Source: Candidatus Paracaedibacter symbiosus (GTDB lineage: Bacteria; Pseudomonadota; Alphaproteobacteria; Paracaedibacterales; Paracaedibacteraceae). Taken from it: a stretch of DNA of 64,000 bases. The stretch lies in NCBI RefSeq assembly GCF_000757605.1, contig NZ_JQAK01000001.1:1017817-1081816 (forward strand), given 5' to 3'. Under the pieces are notes generated by a model. It saw nothing but the letters and a program-made list of their open reading frames with translations. It ran no database searches and was not told where the DNA came from. Below are positions 9,562 to 17,376 of this stretch, piece by piece (the first letter of the stretch is position 1; every line of letters begins with the position of its first letter). Position numbers and translations under genes: made by a program.

Positions 9562-11343
9562 ATGTCCACACCTCCTCTTTTTGCCTTACGCGATATCAGC
9601 CTTACATTTGGTGGGAAGCCGCTATTTCAAAACATCACCTTACAAATCAGTAAAGGCGATCGAATTTCTTTGGTTGGGCGTAATGGGACAGGAAAATCGA
9701 CATTGTTAAAAATCATTGCCGGCATGATTGACATCGATGACGGCGAGCGTTTCGTCCAACCAGGCACAAAAATTGCCTATCTGCCCCAAGATGTGGACTT
9801 TCCAGAATCAGCGACTGTTATCGACTACATTTGCAATGAAACCGATGCGCCACGATATGAAGTTGAAGCGATTTTAGGCGAGTTAAACATGCCGCCGGAG
9901 CGGATAATGCAAGGCCTTTCCGGCGGAGAACGCCGCCGTATTTCGCTGGCCACTGCTCTGGTCCAACAACCTGACATTTTGCTTCTTGATGAGCCAACCA
10001 ACCACTTGGATATCCCCGCCATTGAATGGTTAGAAGATACCCTTAAATCCTTCCGTGGGGCCTTTCTTGTCATCAGCCATGACCGTGCATTTTTAGAAAA
10101 AGTCTCCACGTCAACTTTGTGGCTTGATCGGGGTAATCTGCATCAAAATAGTAAAGGCTACGCTGATTTTGAGCGCTGGTCTGACTTTTTATTGCAAGAA
10201 GAAGAACGCCAATTAGAAAAAATCGACACCAAATTGCGCCAGGAAATGGATTGGTTACATCGAGGCGTGACAGCGAGACGCAAAAGAAACCAAGGCCGCT
10301 TACGCCAACTAGGTGTCTTGCGCATGGAAAAACGCAGTCGTCTGAGCAACCAAGTTAAAAGCTTAAAATTAGGGTCATTGGATACAGAAGTCAGCAGTAA
10401 AATGGTGATAGAGGCCAAAGATATCAGTAAGAGCTTTGGTGACCAACTGCTTGTTAATAATTTCAGCACCCGCATCATCAGGGGCGATCGCATCGGCATC
10501 GTCGGACCCAATGGAACCGGCAAATCAACATTGCTGAAACTATTGGTGGGAGCAATGAAACCTGATAGTGGCAGAGTTCGTCTTGGCGCTAAAAACGAGC
10601 TGATCTATTTTGACCAAATGCGTGACTCCTTGAAGTTGGATGAATCTTTATGGAACAATTTGTGTGAAACTGGTGGTGACCAGGTCATGGTGAGAGGTCA
10701 ACATCGTCACATTATGTCGTATCTAAAGGATTTCATGTTTGAGGAGAAACAGGTGCGTAGCCCTGTGGCTATTTTGTCTGGCGGGGAGAAAAATCGCCTG
10801 GCTCTGGCTAAATCTTTAGCTCAACCAAGCAACGTTTTGGTCCTCGACGAGCCAACCAACGATTTGGATATGGACACCCTTGACCTCTTGCTGGACACCT
10901 TAAGCGAGTATGAGGGGACTTTGATTATTGTCAGCCATGACCGTGACTTTCTTGACAAACTCACAACCTCAATCATTGCCTTTGAAGGTGATGGCGTTAT
11001 TGAAGAGTATGTCGGGGGCTATTCTGATTATTTAAGCCAACGCAAACCACGCCAACCTGCCCCAAAGTCACTTAAAACTGAAAAGATAGCTCAAACTCTT
11101 CAGGAAAAACCGCTCCGCAAATTCACCTATAATGAAAAACGCGACTACGAAGTATTGCCTAAAACTATGGATACTTTGCAAGCAGAGATTAAAACGATTG
11201 AAGCAAAGCTTGATCACCCTAATTTCTACCAGAACCATCACCATGAGTTTATCACCCTCACCGCTCGATTAGAAACAGCCAAAATAGAGCTTGATGCAGC
11301 AGAATTGCGTTGGCTAGAACTTGATGAAAAAATTAATGGGTAG
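9562..11343 (+). CDS. uup: ABC-F ATPase, Uup-like
   Basis: This is a soluble, duplicated ABC ATPase without membrane segments. It has two nucleotide-binding domains with Walker A motifs GRNGTGKST and GPNGTGKST, signature motifs LSGGERRRIS and LSGGEKNRLA, and Walker B motifs LLLDEPTNHLD and LVLDEPTNDLD. An ABC-F inter-domain linker separates them. A C-terminal helical extension after the second domain (TYNEKRDYEVLPKTMDTLQAEI...) is the coiled coil typical of Uup, which acts on ribosomes and branched DNA. It follows nrdR by one base and probably ends the glyA operon. The assignment to Uup rather than another ABC-F is from the C-terminal tail. Confidence 0.9.
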   Translation: MSTPPLFALRDISLTFGGKPLFQNITLQISKGDRISLVGRNGTGKSTLLKIIAGMIDIDDGERFVQPGTKIAYLPQDVDFPESATVIDYICNETDAPRYEVEAILGELNMPPERIMQGLSGGERRRISLATALVQQPDILLLDEPTNHLDIPAIEWLEDTLKSFRGAFLVISHDRAFLEKVSTSTLWLDRGNLHQNSKGYADFERWSDFLLQEEERQLEKIDTKLRQEMDWLHRGVTARRKRNQGRLRQLGVLRMEKRSRLSNQVKSLKLGSLDTEVSSKMVIEAKDISKSFGDQLLVNNFSTRIIRGDRIGIVGPNGTGKSTLLKLLVGAMKPDSGRVRLGAKNELIYFDQMRDSLKLDESLWNNLCETGGDQVMVRGQHRHIMSYLKDFMFEEKQVRSPVAILSGGEKNRLALAKSLAQPSNVLVLDEPTNDLDMDTLDLLLDTLSEYEGTLIIVSHDRDFLDKLTTSIIAFEGDGVIEEYVGGYSDYLSQRKPRQPAPKSLKTEKIAQTLQEKPLRKFTYNEKRDYEVLPKTMDTLQAEIKTIEAKLDHPNFYQNHHHEFITLTARLETAKIELDAAELRWLELDEKING

Positions 11344-11442
11344 ATAGGCCAAGCTGCCCCTTACATCTACTTTCTACTGGAAGAGGTGAGAGACTAGAGA
11401 GGGGTGTCTGGGTAGCTCTGCGCCGTAAAGTATGGTTAATTT

Positions 11443-12654
11443 TCAGATTGTTTTTCGCCTATAGGCCTCAGCGCGGGCTGTTATATGAAACAAATAGATA
11501 CAAACTAAGCTGCAGATAAACATTGTAAAGGTTGCGGGCCGCAAATCATTGTTGCTCACTAGGCTGATAAGATAACAGCTAAGGGCAGCAAAACTCATTT
11601 CCACTGTACTTAAAATCGAAGAAGCCGTCCCCCGATAACGCGGCTCGACATTGACGGCATGCGCGGCACTGTTGGCAAAGACCAACGCCATCCCGATACC
11701 ATACACACTAAAGGTGCTGTAAATACCAATGAGATTTACCTCGTGCAAATACATCACCATAAACAGGAGTAAGCTCCCCACAGTCATACAAAATAAACCA
11801 TACTGCAGCATGCGAATAGTACCAAAAATACCAACACCTATCTGATTGATAATGGTACCGACGATATAGGCAGCGGGGCCCACGGCTGAATAATAGCCAT
11901 AATGTTTAGGATCAATCCCAACCACGTTGATGAAATAAAAGGGAGCCGCAGCAATCCAAGTCCACAATCCACCGTAAGTAACGCCAGAAATCAACGAGAA
12001 TCCAATTACCCGTGGCGTTTTCAGCAAGATTTTATACGAGCCCACAATTTTATGATAGGACAGCGTTACCTGGCGATGTTCAGGTTTTAGGCTTTCTGGA
12101 ATACGGAAAACATGCACAGAAAAACCAATCAACGCGCCCACCAAGATAACATAAAAGTTCGCTTTCCACCCCCAATAGGCAGTGATCACGCCGCCCAAAA
12201 TGGGTGCCACCATCGGCGACATTGTCACCATCATTCCCATAAAAGAGAAAATCCGAGACGACATTTTCTCATTATAAATGTCTTTAATGATGGCATTTGT
12301 CGTGACATAGGCAATACCGGCCCCTATTCCTTGAATGAAACGAATGGCGATCAACCAATTCGCCGAATCTACCAAGGTACAGCCAACGCTTGCCAGCGTA
12401 AAAACAAAGGAACCAAGGAGGAAAAGCGGGCGTCTACCAAAATTATCAGAAAATGGACCTGCTAAACTTCCAGCTAAGGAAAAGCCCAGTAAATAGCTGC
12501 TAATGGTGACAACAACCGTATGTTGACCAACGGCAAAATAAGAAGCCATTTCGGGAAGACACGGAATGTAAATATCCGTCGACATCTCTGCCATTAATGT
12601 CATCAAAACAAGGACAAGCGGTAATAATATTATTCTTGAAGATGCCAGTGGCAT
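11443..12654 (-). CDS. MFS drug/metabolite exporter, Bcr/CflA (DHA1) family
   Basis: This 403-residue protein has about twelve hydrophobic segments, the DHA1 N-terminus STDIYIPCLPEMA, motif A between TM2 and TM3 (GPFSDNFGRRPLFLLG) and the motif C-like glycine-rich GMMVTMSPMVAPILGG. Such inner-membrane proton antiporters export drugs or small metabolites; the substrate cannot be read from sequence. It converges on the uup operon and is a single-gene unit. A second, broken member of the same family lies at 27212-28365. Confidence 0.9.
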   Translation of the reverse strand: MPLASSRIILLPLVLVLMTLMAEMSTDIYIPCLPEMASYFAVGQHTVVVTISSYLLGFSLAGSLAGPFSDNFGRRPLFLLGSFVFTLASVGCTLVDSANWLIAIRFIQGIGAGIAYVTTNAIIKDIYNEKMSSRIFSFMGMMVTMSPMVAPILGGVITAYWGWKANFYVILVGALIGFSVHVFRIPESLKPEHRQVTLSYHKIVGSYKILLKTPRVIGFSLISGVTYGGLWTWIAAAPFYFINVVGIDPKHYGYYSAVGPAAYIVGTIINQIGVGIFGTIRMLQYGLFCMTVGSLLLFMVMYLHEVNLIGIYSTFSVYGIGMALVFANSAAHAVNVEPRYRGTASSILSTVEMSFAALSCYLISLVSNNDLRPATFTMFICSLVCIYLFHITARAEAYRRKTI

Positions 12655-12818
12655 TTATTGTAACAACCTAAAAAAATCAATAAATTTAAAAAGTCACATC
12701 TTTTTATGGGGAGATGTCACCTATAAATATCAAGGGTTAAGAGGACTTATACAAGTCCCTACTATAGCCACTTTGAGGACAAGATGCAAATTTTTAAGAT
12801 AGATTGACAGAGAAAGAG

Positions 12819-12848
12819 TATAGAGAAGAGAAATATCTCTTCTCTATA
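12819..12848 (-). terminator. Long hairpin just after mlaC
   Basis: A perfect 13-base stem, TATAGAGAAGAGA and its complement around an AATA loop, begins eight bases after the mlaC stop. The stem is AT- and purine-rich and lacks a clean U-tract on the minus strand, so it may stabilise the mRNA 3' end rather than act as a classic terminator. Confidence 0.6.
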
Positions 12849-12855
12849 AAAGGAC

Positions 12856-13425
12856 TTATTTCAAAGATTTCAAGAAGGACTCTGGTGTTGCGCCAACATT
12901 TTGATAAGCGGCATAATAGTCGCTCCGCATTGTCTGGCTCATACTAACTCCTTCCACAATGACGTCGCGTATTTTATTCCCGTTTGTCACTTCCCAATCA
13001 ACAGGGGTGGCTGGGCCGCCTGGCTTTTGAATAATTGTTTCAACAATTTCATTCTTCTCTTTTAAATGACTTGATTTTATCGTCAAAACAACACCCTTAT
13101 ATTCCTTAAATCGCCTGGCGTAGGTATCTTTTAAGCGTTGGCGGAATATCTCTTTAAACTCTGCTTGTTGGGCAGGGCTAAATTGCTTCCAATAACGGCC
13201 TATAACAAAGCGGCTAATATAATCTAAGTCAAATCCCTCATCCAACAGCTTTAAAAAAGTACTATCAACAGGTGCCTCAGTCGTTAGCGATCGAATAGCC
13301 CGATGCCCAAAATCATTAATAAATTGCTCAGCATTGCCCTTTACTGCCGACGCAGGCACACTCAATGCGAAAAACGCGCACACAACGAGAAAAGGGGCTT
13401 TAATTAGTTTATGAAGTATTTTCAT
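12856..13425 (-). CDS. mlaC: Periplasmic phospholipid-binding protein MlaC
   Basis: MlaC shuttles phospholipids between the outer-membrane MlaA complex and the inner-membrane MlaFEDB transporter. The 189-residue protein has a signal peptide (MKILHKLIKAPFLVVCAFFALSVPASA) and the family pattern FIGRYWKQFSPAQQAEFKEIFRQRLKDTYARRFKEY, ending in VDWEV...IRDVIVEGVSMSQTMRSDY. It lies 118 bases downstream of mlaA on the same strand, with a hairpin between them. The mlaFED genes are not in the window. Confidence 0.93.
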   Translation of the reverse strand: MKILHKLIKAPFLVVCAFFALSVPASAVKGNAEQFINDFGHRAIRSLTTEAPVDSTFLKLLDEGFDLDYISRFVIGRYWKQFSPAQQAEFKEIFRQRLKDTYARRFKEYKGVVLTIKSSHLKEKNEIVETIIQKPGGPATPVDWEVTNGNKIRDVIVEGVSMSQTMRSDYYAAYQNVGATPESFLKSLK

Positions 13426-13483
13426 TATTTAAACTCGTTAACGTTATAATTTTAGAATAGAAAAAATAAGTTTAAGAAGAATT

Positions 13484-13514
13484 AAAGTCCGCCATTTTAA
13501 AAATAGCGGACTTT
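13484..13514 (-). terminator. Hairpin between mlaA and mlaC
   Basis: AAAGTCCGC (13484-13492) pairs with GCGGACTTT (13506-13514), with further A/T pairing towards the loop. On + it is followed by TACTTTTT, while mlaA transcription crosses it on -. It may attenuate mlaC relative to mlaA or terminate antisense transcripts. Confidence 0.6.
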
Positions 13515-13543
13515 TACTTTTTAATATAAATACTTAAAGAACA

Positions 13544-14362
13544 CTAGCCAAAAATCTCTCTCTCCGTAGGAGAATCAAGAATTTCATCGTTAGTTTTTGC
13601 TTCGTCCACCTTTTTTAGTTTGGTTAAACGATAAGTTTGTTTCTGGAAGTAGATACTTCTGAGGCTTGCATACATATCAAGTGAGGTTGCCTCCAAGTCA
13701 TCAATAGCCTCTAAAACGAGATTACGTTGATGGACAATTTCCACACCTGTCATCGTCAATCCAATCCAAAGATTATGATTTTCTGGGCGGAAAGCATAGT
13801 TCAATGGCTGAGTGAAATAGTCCGCACCAAGACCAAAAGATCCTCTAAAGCTGGACGGCCCAATAATTGGCAACATTAAATACGGCCCTGTATTGACGCC
13901 CCAAACTCCCATGGTTTCATTAAAGTTCGTCTCAAGAGTGTGAAAGCCCATATCTCTTGCGGGGTCAAACAACCCCCCAATTCCAAGGGTCGTGTTAATG
14001 CCAAATCGCGCTAGCGTCGTTCCCGCCCGGGATGGTTGCCCTTGTAATAAGTGATTCACAAAGGTGATGGGCGCTCCAATGTTGGTGAAAGCGTTCCCAA
14101 TGCCATTGCGTATTTCTTCAGGCAACCCTAGACGATAGGCAATTGCTAGAGGTTTAGTGATAAACGCATCCAGAATAGAGTTAAAAAAATAGATTGTGCG
14201 ATTTAATGGTTCTAAAGGATCATTGAGCTCTTCATCCTCTCCAAAATCCTCTTCTTCAGCAGGAGTCGTTTGAGCAGTAGATTCGTTCGCTTGAGGTACG
14301 GCTGCTTCAACCGCCAAGAAACTCAACCCAGAAAGGAACACTATTAAAAATAAGATTTTCAT
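13544..14362 (-). CDS. mlaA: Outer-membrane lipid asymmetry protein MlaA (VacJ family)
   Basis: MlaA removes phospholipids from the outer leaflet of the outer membrane. The 272 residues include NDPLEPLNRTIYFFNSILDAFITKPLA, a family hallmark, then FVNHLLQGQP, RFGINTTLGIGGLFDPA and MLPIIGPSSFRGSFG. Unlike E. coli MlaA, the signal peptide (MKILFLIVFLSGLSFLAVEA) contains no lipobox cysteine, so this protein looks like a signal-peptidase-I product and not a lipoprotein. The acidic linker EEEDFGEDEELND follows. It probably forms a unit with mlaC. Confidence 0.93.
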   Translation of the reverse strand: MKILFLIVFLSGLSFLAVEAAVPQANESTAQTTPAEEEDFGEDEELNDPLEPLNRTIYFFNSILDAFITKPLAIAYRLGLPEEIRNGIGNAFTNIGAPITFVNHLLQGQPSRAGTTLARFGINTTLGIGGLFDPARDMGFHTLETNFNETMGVWGVNTGPYLMLPIIGPSSFRGSFGLGADYFTQPLNYAFRPENHNLWIGLTMTGVEIVHQRNLVLEAIDDLEATSLDMYASLRSIYFQKQTYRLTKLKKVDEAKTNDEILDSPTEREIFG

Positions 14363-14710
14363 GACCGACGCTCGTATTATAACTGATTCTTATAATCAGT
14401 TGTAAAGCTGGCTTTTATGGTTTGCAATAGGAAGCTTAGTAAAGGAAGAAATTATTTTAATAAAAATTTACCATTGAGCACCTCGCCGTTAAAAAACTAA
14501 GAAGTAAGGCGATATGTAAAGCATTATAAGGGTATGTTTCTCTCTATGCCTTTAAATATGTTTATCACATCTTTTTGTAAGCTTGAAGTGGATGGATTAC
14601 AATAGCGGTAGCGGAAGGTCCCTCCTTTTTATCTGCAAACTAAATAATTGAAATATTCAAAATAGTTGTTATCTAAATACATAATAAAGAAATTTTTTCG
14701 GGATGTAATT
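14363..14710. other. Divergent promoter region between mlaA and the 14711 gene
   Basis: No gene is seen here. A hairpin AACTGATT-CTTAT-AATCAGTT (14381-14401) lies 19 bases upstream of mlaA and could sit in its leader or be an operator. The rest is AT-rich and should hold the promoters for mlaA and for the secreted protein at 14711. Confidence 0.5.
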
Positions 14711-16672
14711 ATGCTTAAGAATCTGCTGTTTTTGTCTATAGCCTCTTCCATCTTGTCTTTTTCACTAGAATCTGGCTTAAAGATTTCTACTGTTACAGCG
14801 GCTGAGGTCGATTTTTTGCCTCAAGATGATAGAGTCAACATGCTAGGAAATAAACAACCTAAATACACGCCTCAAGAAGCCGCTATAAAGGTTAAAAAAA
14901 TCTTGCAAACAATGCAGGCACGTGAGCAGGATTTTGGAGAGGCTTTTGAAATCTTTATGGATAAATTTTCTGATCCAAAAACTTATAATAAAGAAAGAAT
15001 GGAGATCATAGATCCTTTTTGGTCTCGCTTTATTGAGAAGAACAAACCAACTTCATCCACCATGCGAGACCGATTAAAAGGCCAGGCAACGCAAAAGAAA
15101 GCGACTGAACGGATTATTCAAGATGAATTTCAAAAACAAATTATTCGATCCCGAAATGCTGTGCAAGGATTTGGGCAGCTAATTGGGTTGTGCGACCAAT
15201 ATGTAAACAGCCAAGACCAAGCAGTATTAATGTGCCTTTTGGATTCTCTCCTTGTGTCTCATCTTCTCAATTTAAAGCCAACACTTGAAGCGTATATGCC
15301 CTCAAAAGGAGGAACAGCTTATTCTCATATTAGCTTGAAAAAAGAGGAAATCGACACCTATTATACTCAAGATTCGCGTTTAGCTGCATTATCTCAGCTT
15401 TATTATATTATTGATTACGTACGCCCTATAGATATTTTAATTAAAGCAGGGTTACAGCCTGAAGCAAAGGAATGGGATTTTGCTGAAAAAGTTCAACAGT
15501 ATGTCAAACAAGAATTGACTCTGGAGGATCCTAGTATTTTCTTAATGGATGGGTTTTTATATCAAAGAGGAATTGAAAAGGCTGAGAAATCTACGCCTTT
15601 GCTGCAATTGATAGCGACGCTGAATGGACAGGTCAATACAGGTGGTGTTTTACGTGGTGAGATCGAAGTAAAGTCCTTGCTGCCCAATGAGAAAGAAGAA
15701 GCAAAGAAATATTATAATTTGCTCTATAAATTACATCGCAGTCGTGTAGAATCATACATTAAGGAAGCCCAAAGAGACAAGCTTGAGAAAATTAATAGAT
15801 CAAGAGACTTCCTTAATGCTGCTTTAAGAGGTGAGTCTGAATATACCTCACCTCAAAGTAATTCAGAAATAATATCCTCAGAACGAATGCAGCCCAAAAA
15901 GAAGAAGAAAAAGAAAAAAACCATCCACCAACAGAAACGTTCTCAACAAAAAAGTATGATATCATTGTTGCCAGGGGAGAGTGAAGAAGGGCCTACTGTT
16001 GATAACAAGCGAGCCTTAGGCGCTGGGTCTACCTCGGAAACATCAGGAATTGCCTCTGCTTTTCTTCCCATAGAGGAGTTTAAAGCTTTATCAGTTTCAC
16101 CATTGTCCCCTCCATCCAAAGAAGAGACCTCTGATAATATACAAATCTTAAAGGCTAAACTCACTATAGAAACATCAGAAGCTGAACACCCATTTCAGCC
16201 CCTAGAAGAGTCCATCTCAAAAAAGAGTCATTCCCTTTCAATCCCAGGCGATTCAACATCTTTTATAGCCCAACCAAAACAACCGAACCTAAAAATTATA
16301 GGGCGCGCTCCCTCTTTAAGGGCGCCAACGAAATCAGAAACTCTCCAAAAAGCGCAAGGGAGTACACTAAGTATTAAAAATGGTAAACACTTGGCGGCGT
16401 TAATAGCCCTTCGCAATCCAGCAGAAAAACCATTTACAATCCTCTATCTAAAAGCTCTTAATGCAATGAGTAAGATTGGTATCTCTGAACTTCCTCCTAA
16501 AAAAGGAGGGGATTTCCGTAAATTAGTGCGTTATGATTCCCAAGGAAATGTTATCGGCAGAATAGCGGCCTATAAACCTGCAACACCGACTCTCGGCAGG
16601 GAACTTATGAAAATTTATCGTGATTTTATTAATGCACAACTGGAGGAACGCCCAGATCTTTCTGGGTTGTGA
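14711..16672 (+). CDS. Large exported protein of unknown function with poly-lysine linker
   Basis: No family is recognised. From the ATG at 14711 (GGGATG-like site upstream) the protein has about 653 residues. A signal peptide ends near TVTAA^EVDF, followed by a helical, charged N-terminal half of about 380 residues. Next comes a disordered Ser/Pro/Glu-rich region with an uninterrupted run of nine lysines after QP, and a short C-terminal part (KLVRYDSQGNVIGRIAAYKPATP). A TTG 45 bases upstream is in frame, but the extra 15 residues would spoil the signal peptide. The poly-Lys stretch contains an intact A7 run. Repeated SETS/EED-like stretches are low-complexity. It may be a host-interaction factor, but nothing in the sequence proves that. 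Confidence 0.8.
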   Translation: MLKNLLFLSIASSILSFSLESGLKISTVTAAEVDFLPQDDRVNMLGNKQPKYTPQEAAIKVKKILQTMQAREQDFGEAFEIFMDKFSDPKTYNKERMEIIDPFWSRFIEKNKPTSSTMRDRLKGQATQKKATERIIQDEFQKQIIRSRNAVQGFGQLIGLCDQYVNSQDQAVLMCLLDSLLVSHLLNLKPTLEAYMPSKGGTAYSHISLKKEEIDTYYTQDSRLAALSQLYYIIDYVRPIDILIKAGLQPEAKEWDFAEKVQQYVKQELTLEDPSIFLMDGFLYQRGIEKAEKSTPLLQLIATLNGQVNTGGVLRGEIEVKSLLPNEKEEAKKYYNLLYKLHRSRVESYIKEAQRDKLEKINRSRDFLNAALRGESEYTSPQSNSEIISSERMQPKKKKKKKKTIHQQKRSQQKSMISLLPGESEEGPTVDNKRALGAGSTSETSGIASAFLPIEEFKALSVSPLSPPSKEETSDNIQILKAKLTIETSEAEHPFQPLEESISKKSHSLSIPGDSTSFIAQPKQPNLKIIGRAPSLRAPTKSETLQKAQGSTLSIKNGKHLAALIALRNPAEKPFTILYLKALNAMSKIGISELPPKKGGDFRKLVRYDSQGNVIGRIAAYKPATPTLGRELMKIYRDFINAQLEERPDLSGL

Positions 16673-16685
16673 GGTACTATCAGCC

Positions 16686-16715
16686 CAGTAGACCTCTTTC
16701 GAAAGAGGTCTACTG
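16686..16715. terminator. 30-base perfect palindrome between convergent genes
   Basis: CAGTAGACCTCTTTC is followed directly by its exact complement. It lies 14 bases after the stop of the + gene and 80 bases beyond the tonB stop. There is no U-tract on either strand, so it may act as an mRNA 3' stabiliser or bidirectional barrier. Confidence 0.65.
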
Positions 16716-16794
16716 AAGGAATGTACTTAAGATTGGAGCCATAACATGAGAGCCCAAAGAGTCGGATTAGTTTTAGCCACAAAAATTACAATAG

Positions 16795-17376
16795 TCACTG
16801 CAAACAAAAGTCAAAATGAAAAGTTTTTTGTCTGACAGTCGGAGAATCTAGCGGTTGAAATCGCCATTGTTTGACCACCTTAAGAACACTTTTTTCCAGG
16901 AACTCATGGGCTCGGGGGGCGATTATCTCGACAGCCTCAACAACGCCCGTCATTGCCACAGTCACTACAGCAACCACCCTTCCTTCTAGGCCCTGTTCAC
17001 GCGCATCCTCAGGATAAGGCGGATGGGGGTTGCCTGCTTGAGGCTGTAAAGGAGGTTGTGCCGATAATAATGAGGCTGCTTTAGTTGACTCACTCTCCCC
17101 CTCAACAACAATTTTTTCCTTAGCAACACTTATCGCATCTTTCTTTTTTTCCTGTCTTGGGGGCGCCGATACAGGCTCTGGTGGGGGTATTTCTTCAAAG
17201 TGAACAATCGTCACTGGATAACCAGGCTCTATTTGTGCTAAATCGCTTCCCTGTTTTGGTAACATCCACCCTGCCAGCGCAACACCATGCAGTAAGGCAG
17301 CTAAAATACCAAATGGCCATATGCGATTGAGAGGAGAGAGAATAACTATTTTAGAATGTTGTTTTAAGTCCCACAT
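16795..17376 (-). CDS. tonB: Energy transducer TonB
   Basis: TonB couples inner-membrane proton force to outer-membrane receptors. The 193 residues have one N-terminal membrane segment (IWPFGILAALLHGVALAGWML, about 19-39), a Pro-rich periplasmic stretch (EEIPPPEPVSAPPRQEKKK) and the C-terminal TonB domain (PPYPEDAREQGLEGRVVAVVTV...VLKVVKQWRFQPL). The start overlaps the last 26 bases of the btuB-type receptor gene, so the two are cotranscribed and probably coupled, which points to a TonB dedicated to B12 uptake. The usual exbB/exbD partners are not present in the window. Confidence 0.88.
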   Translation of the reverse strand: MWDLKQHSKIVILSPLNRIWPFGILAALLHGVALAGWMLPKQGSDLAQIEPGYPVTIVHFEEIPPPEPVSAPPRQEKKKDAISVAKEKIVVEGESESTKAASLLSAQPPLQPQAGNPHPPYPEDAREQGLEGRVVAVVTVAMTGVVEAVEIIAPRAHEFLEKSVLKVVKQWRFQPLDSPTVRQKTFHFDFCLQ

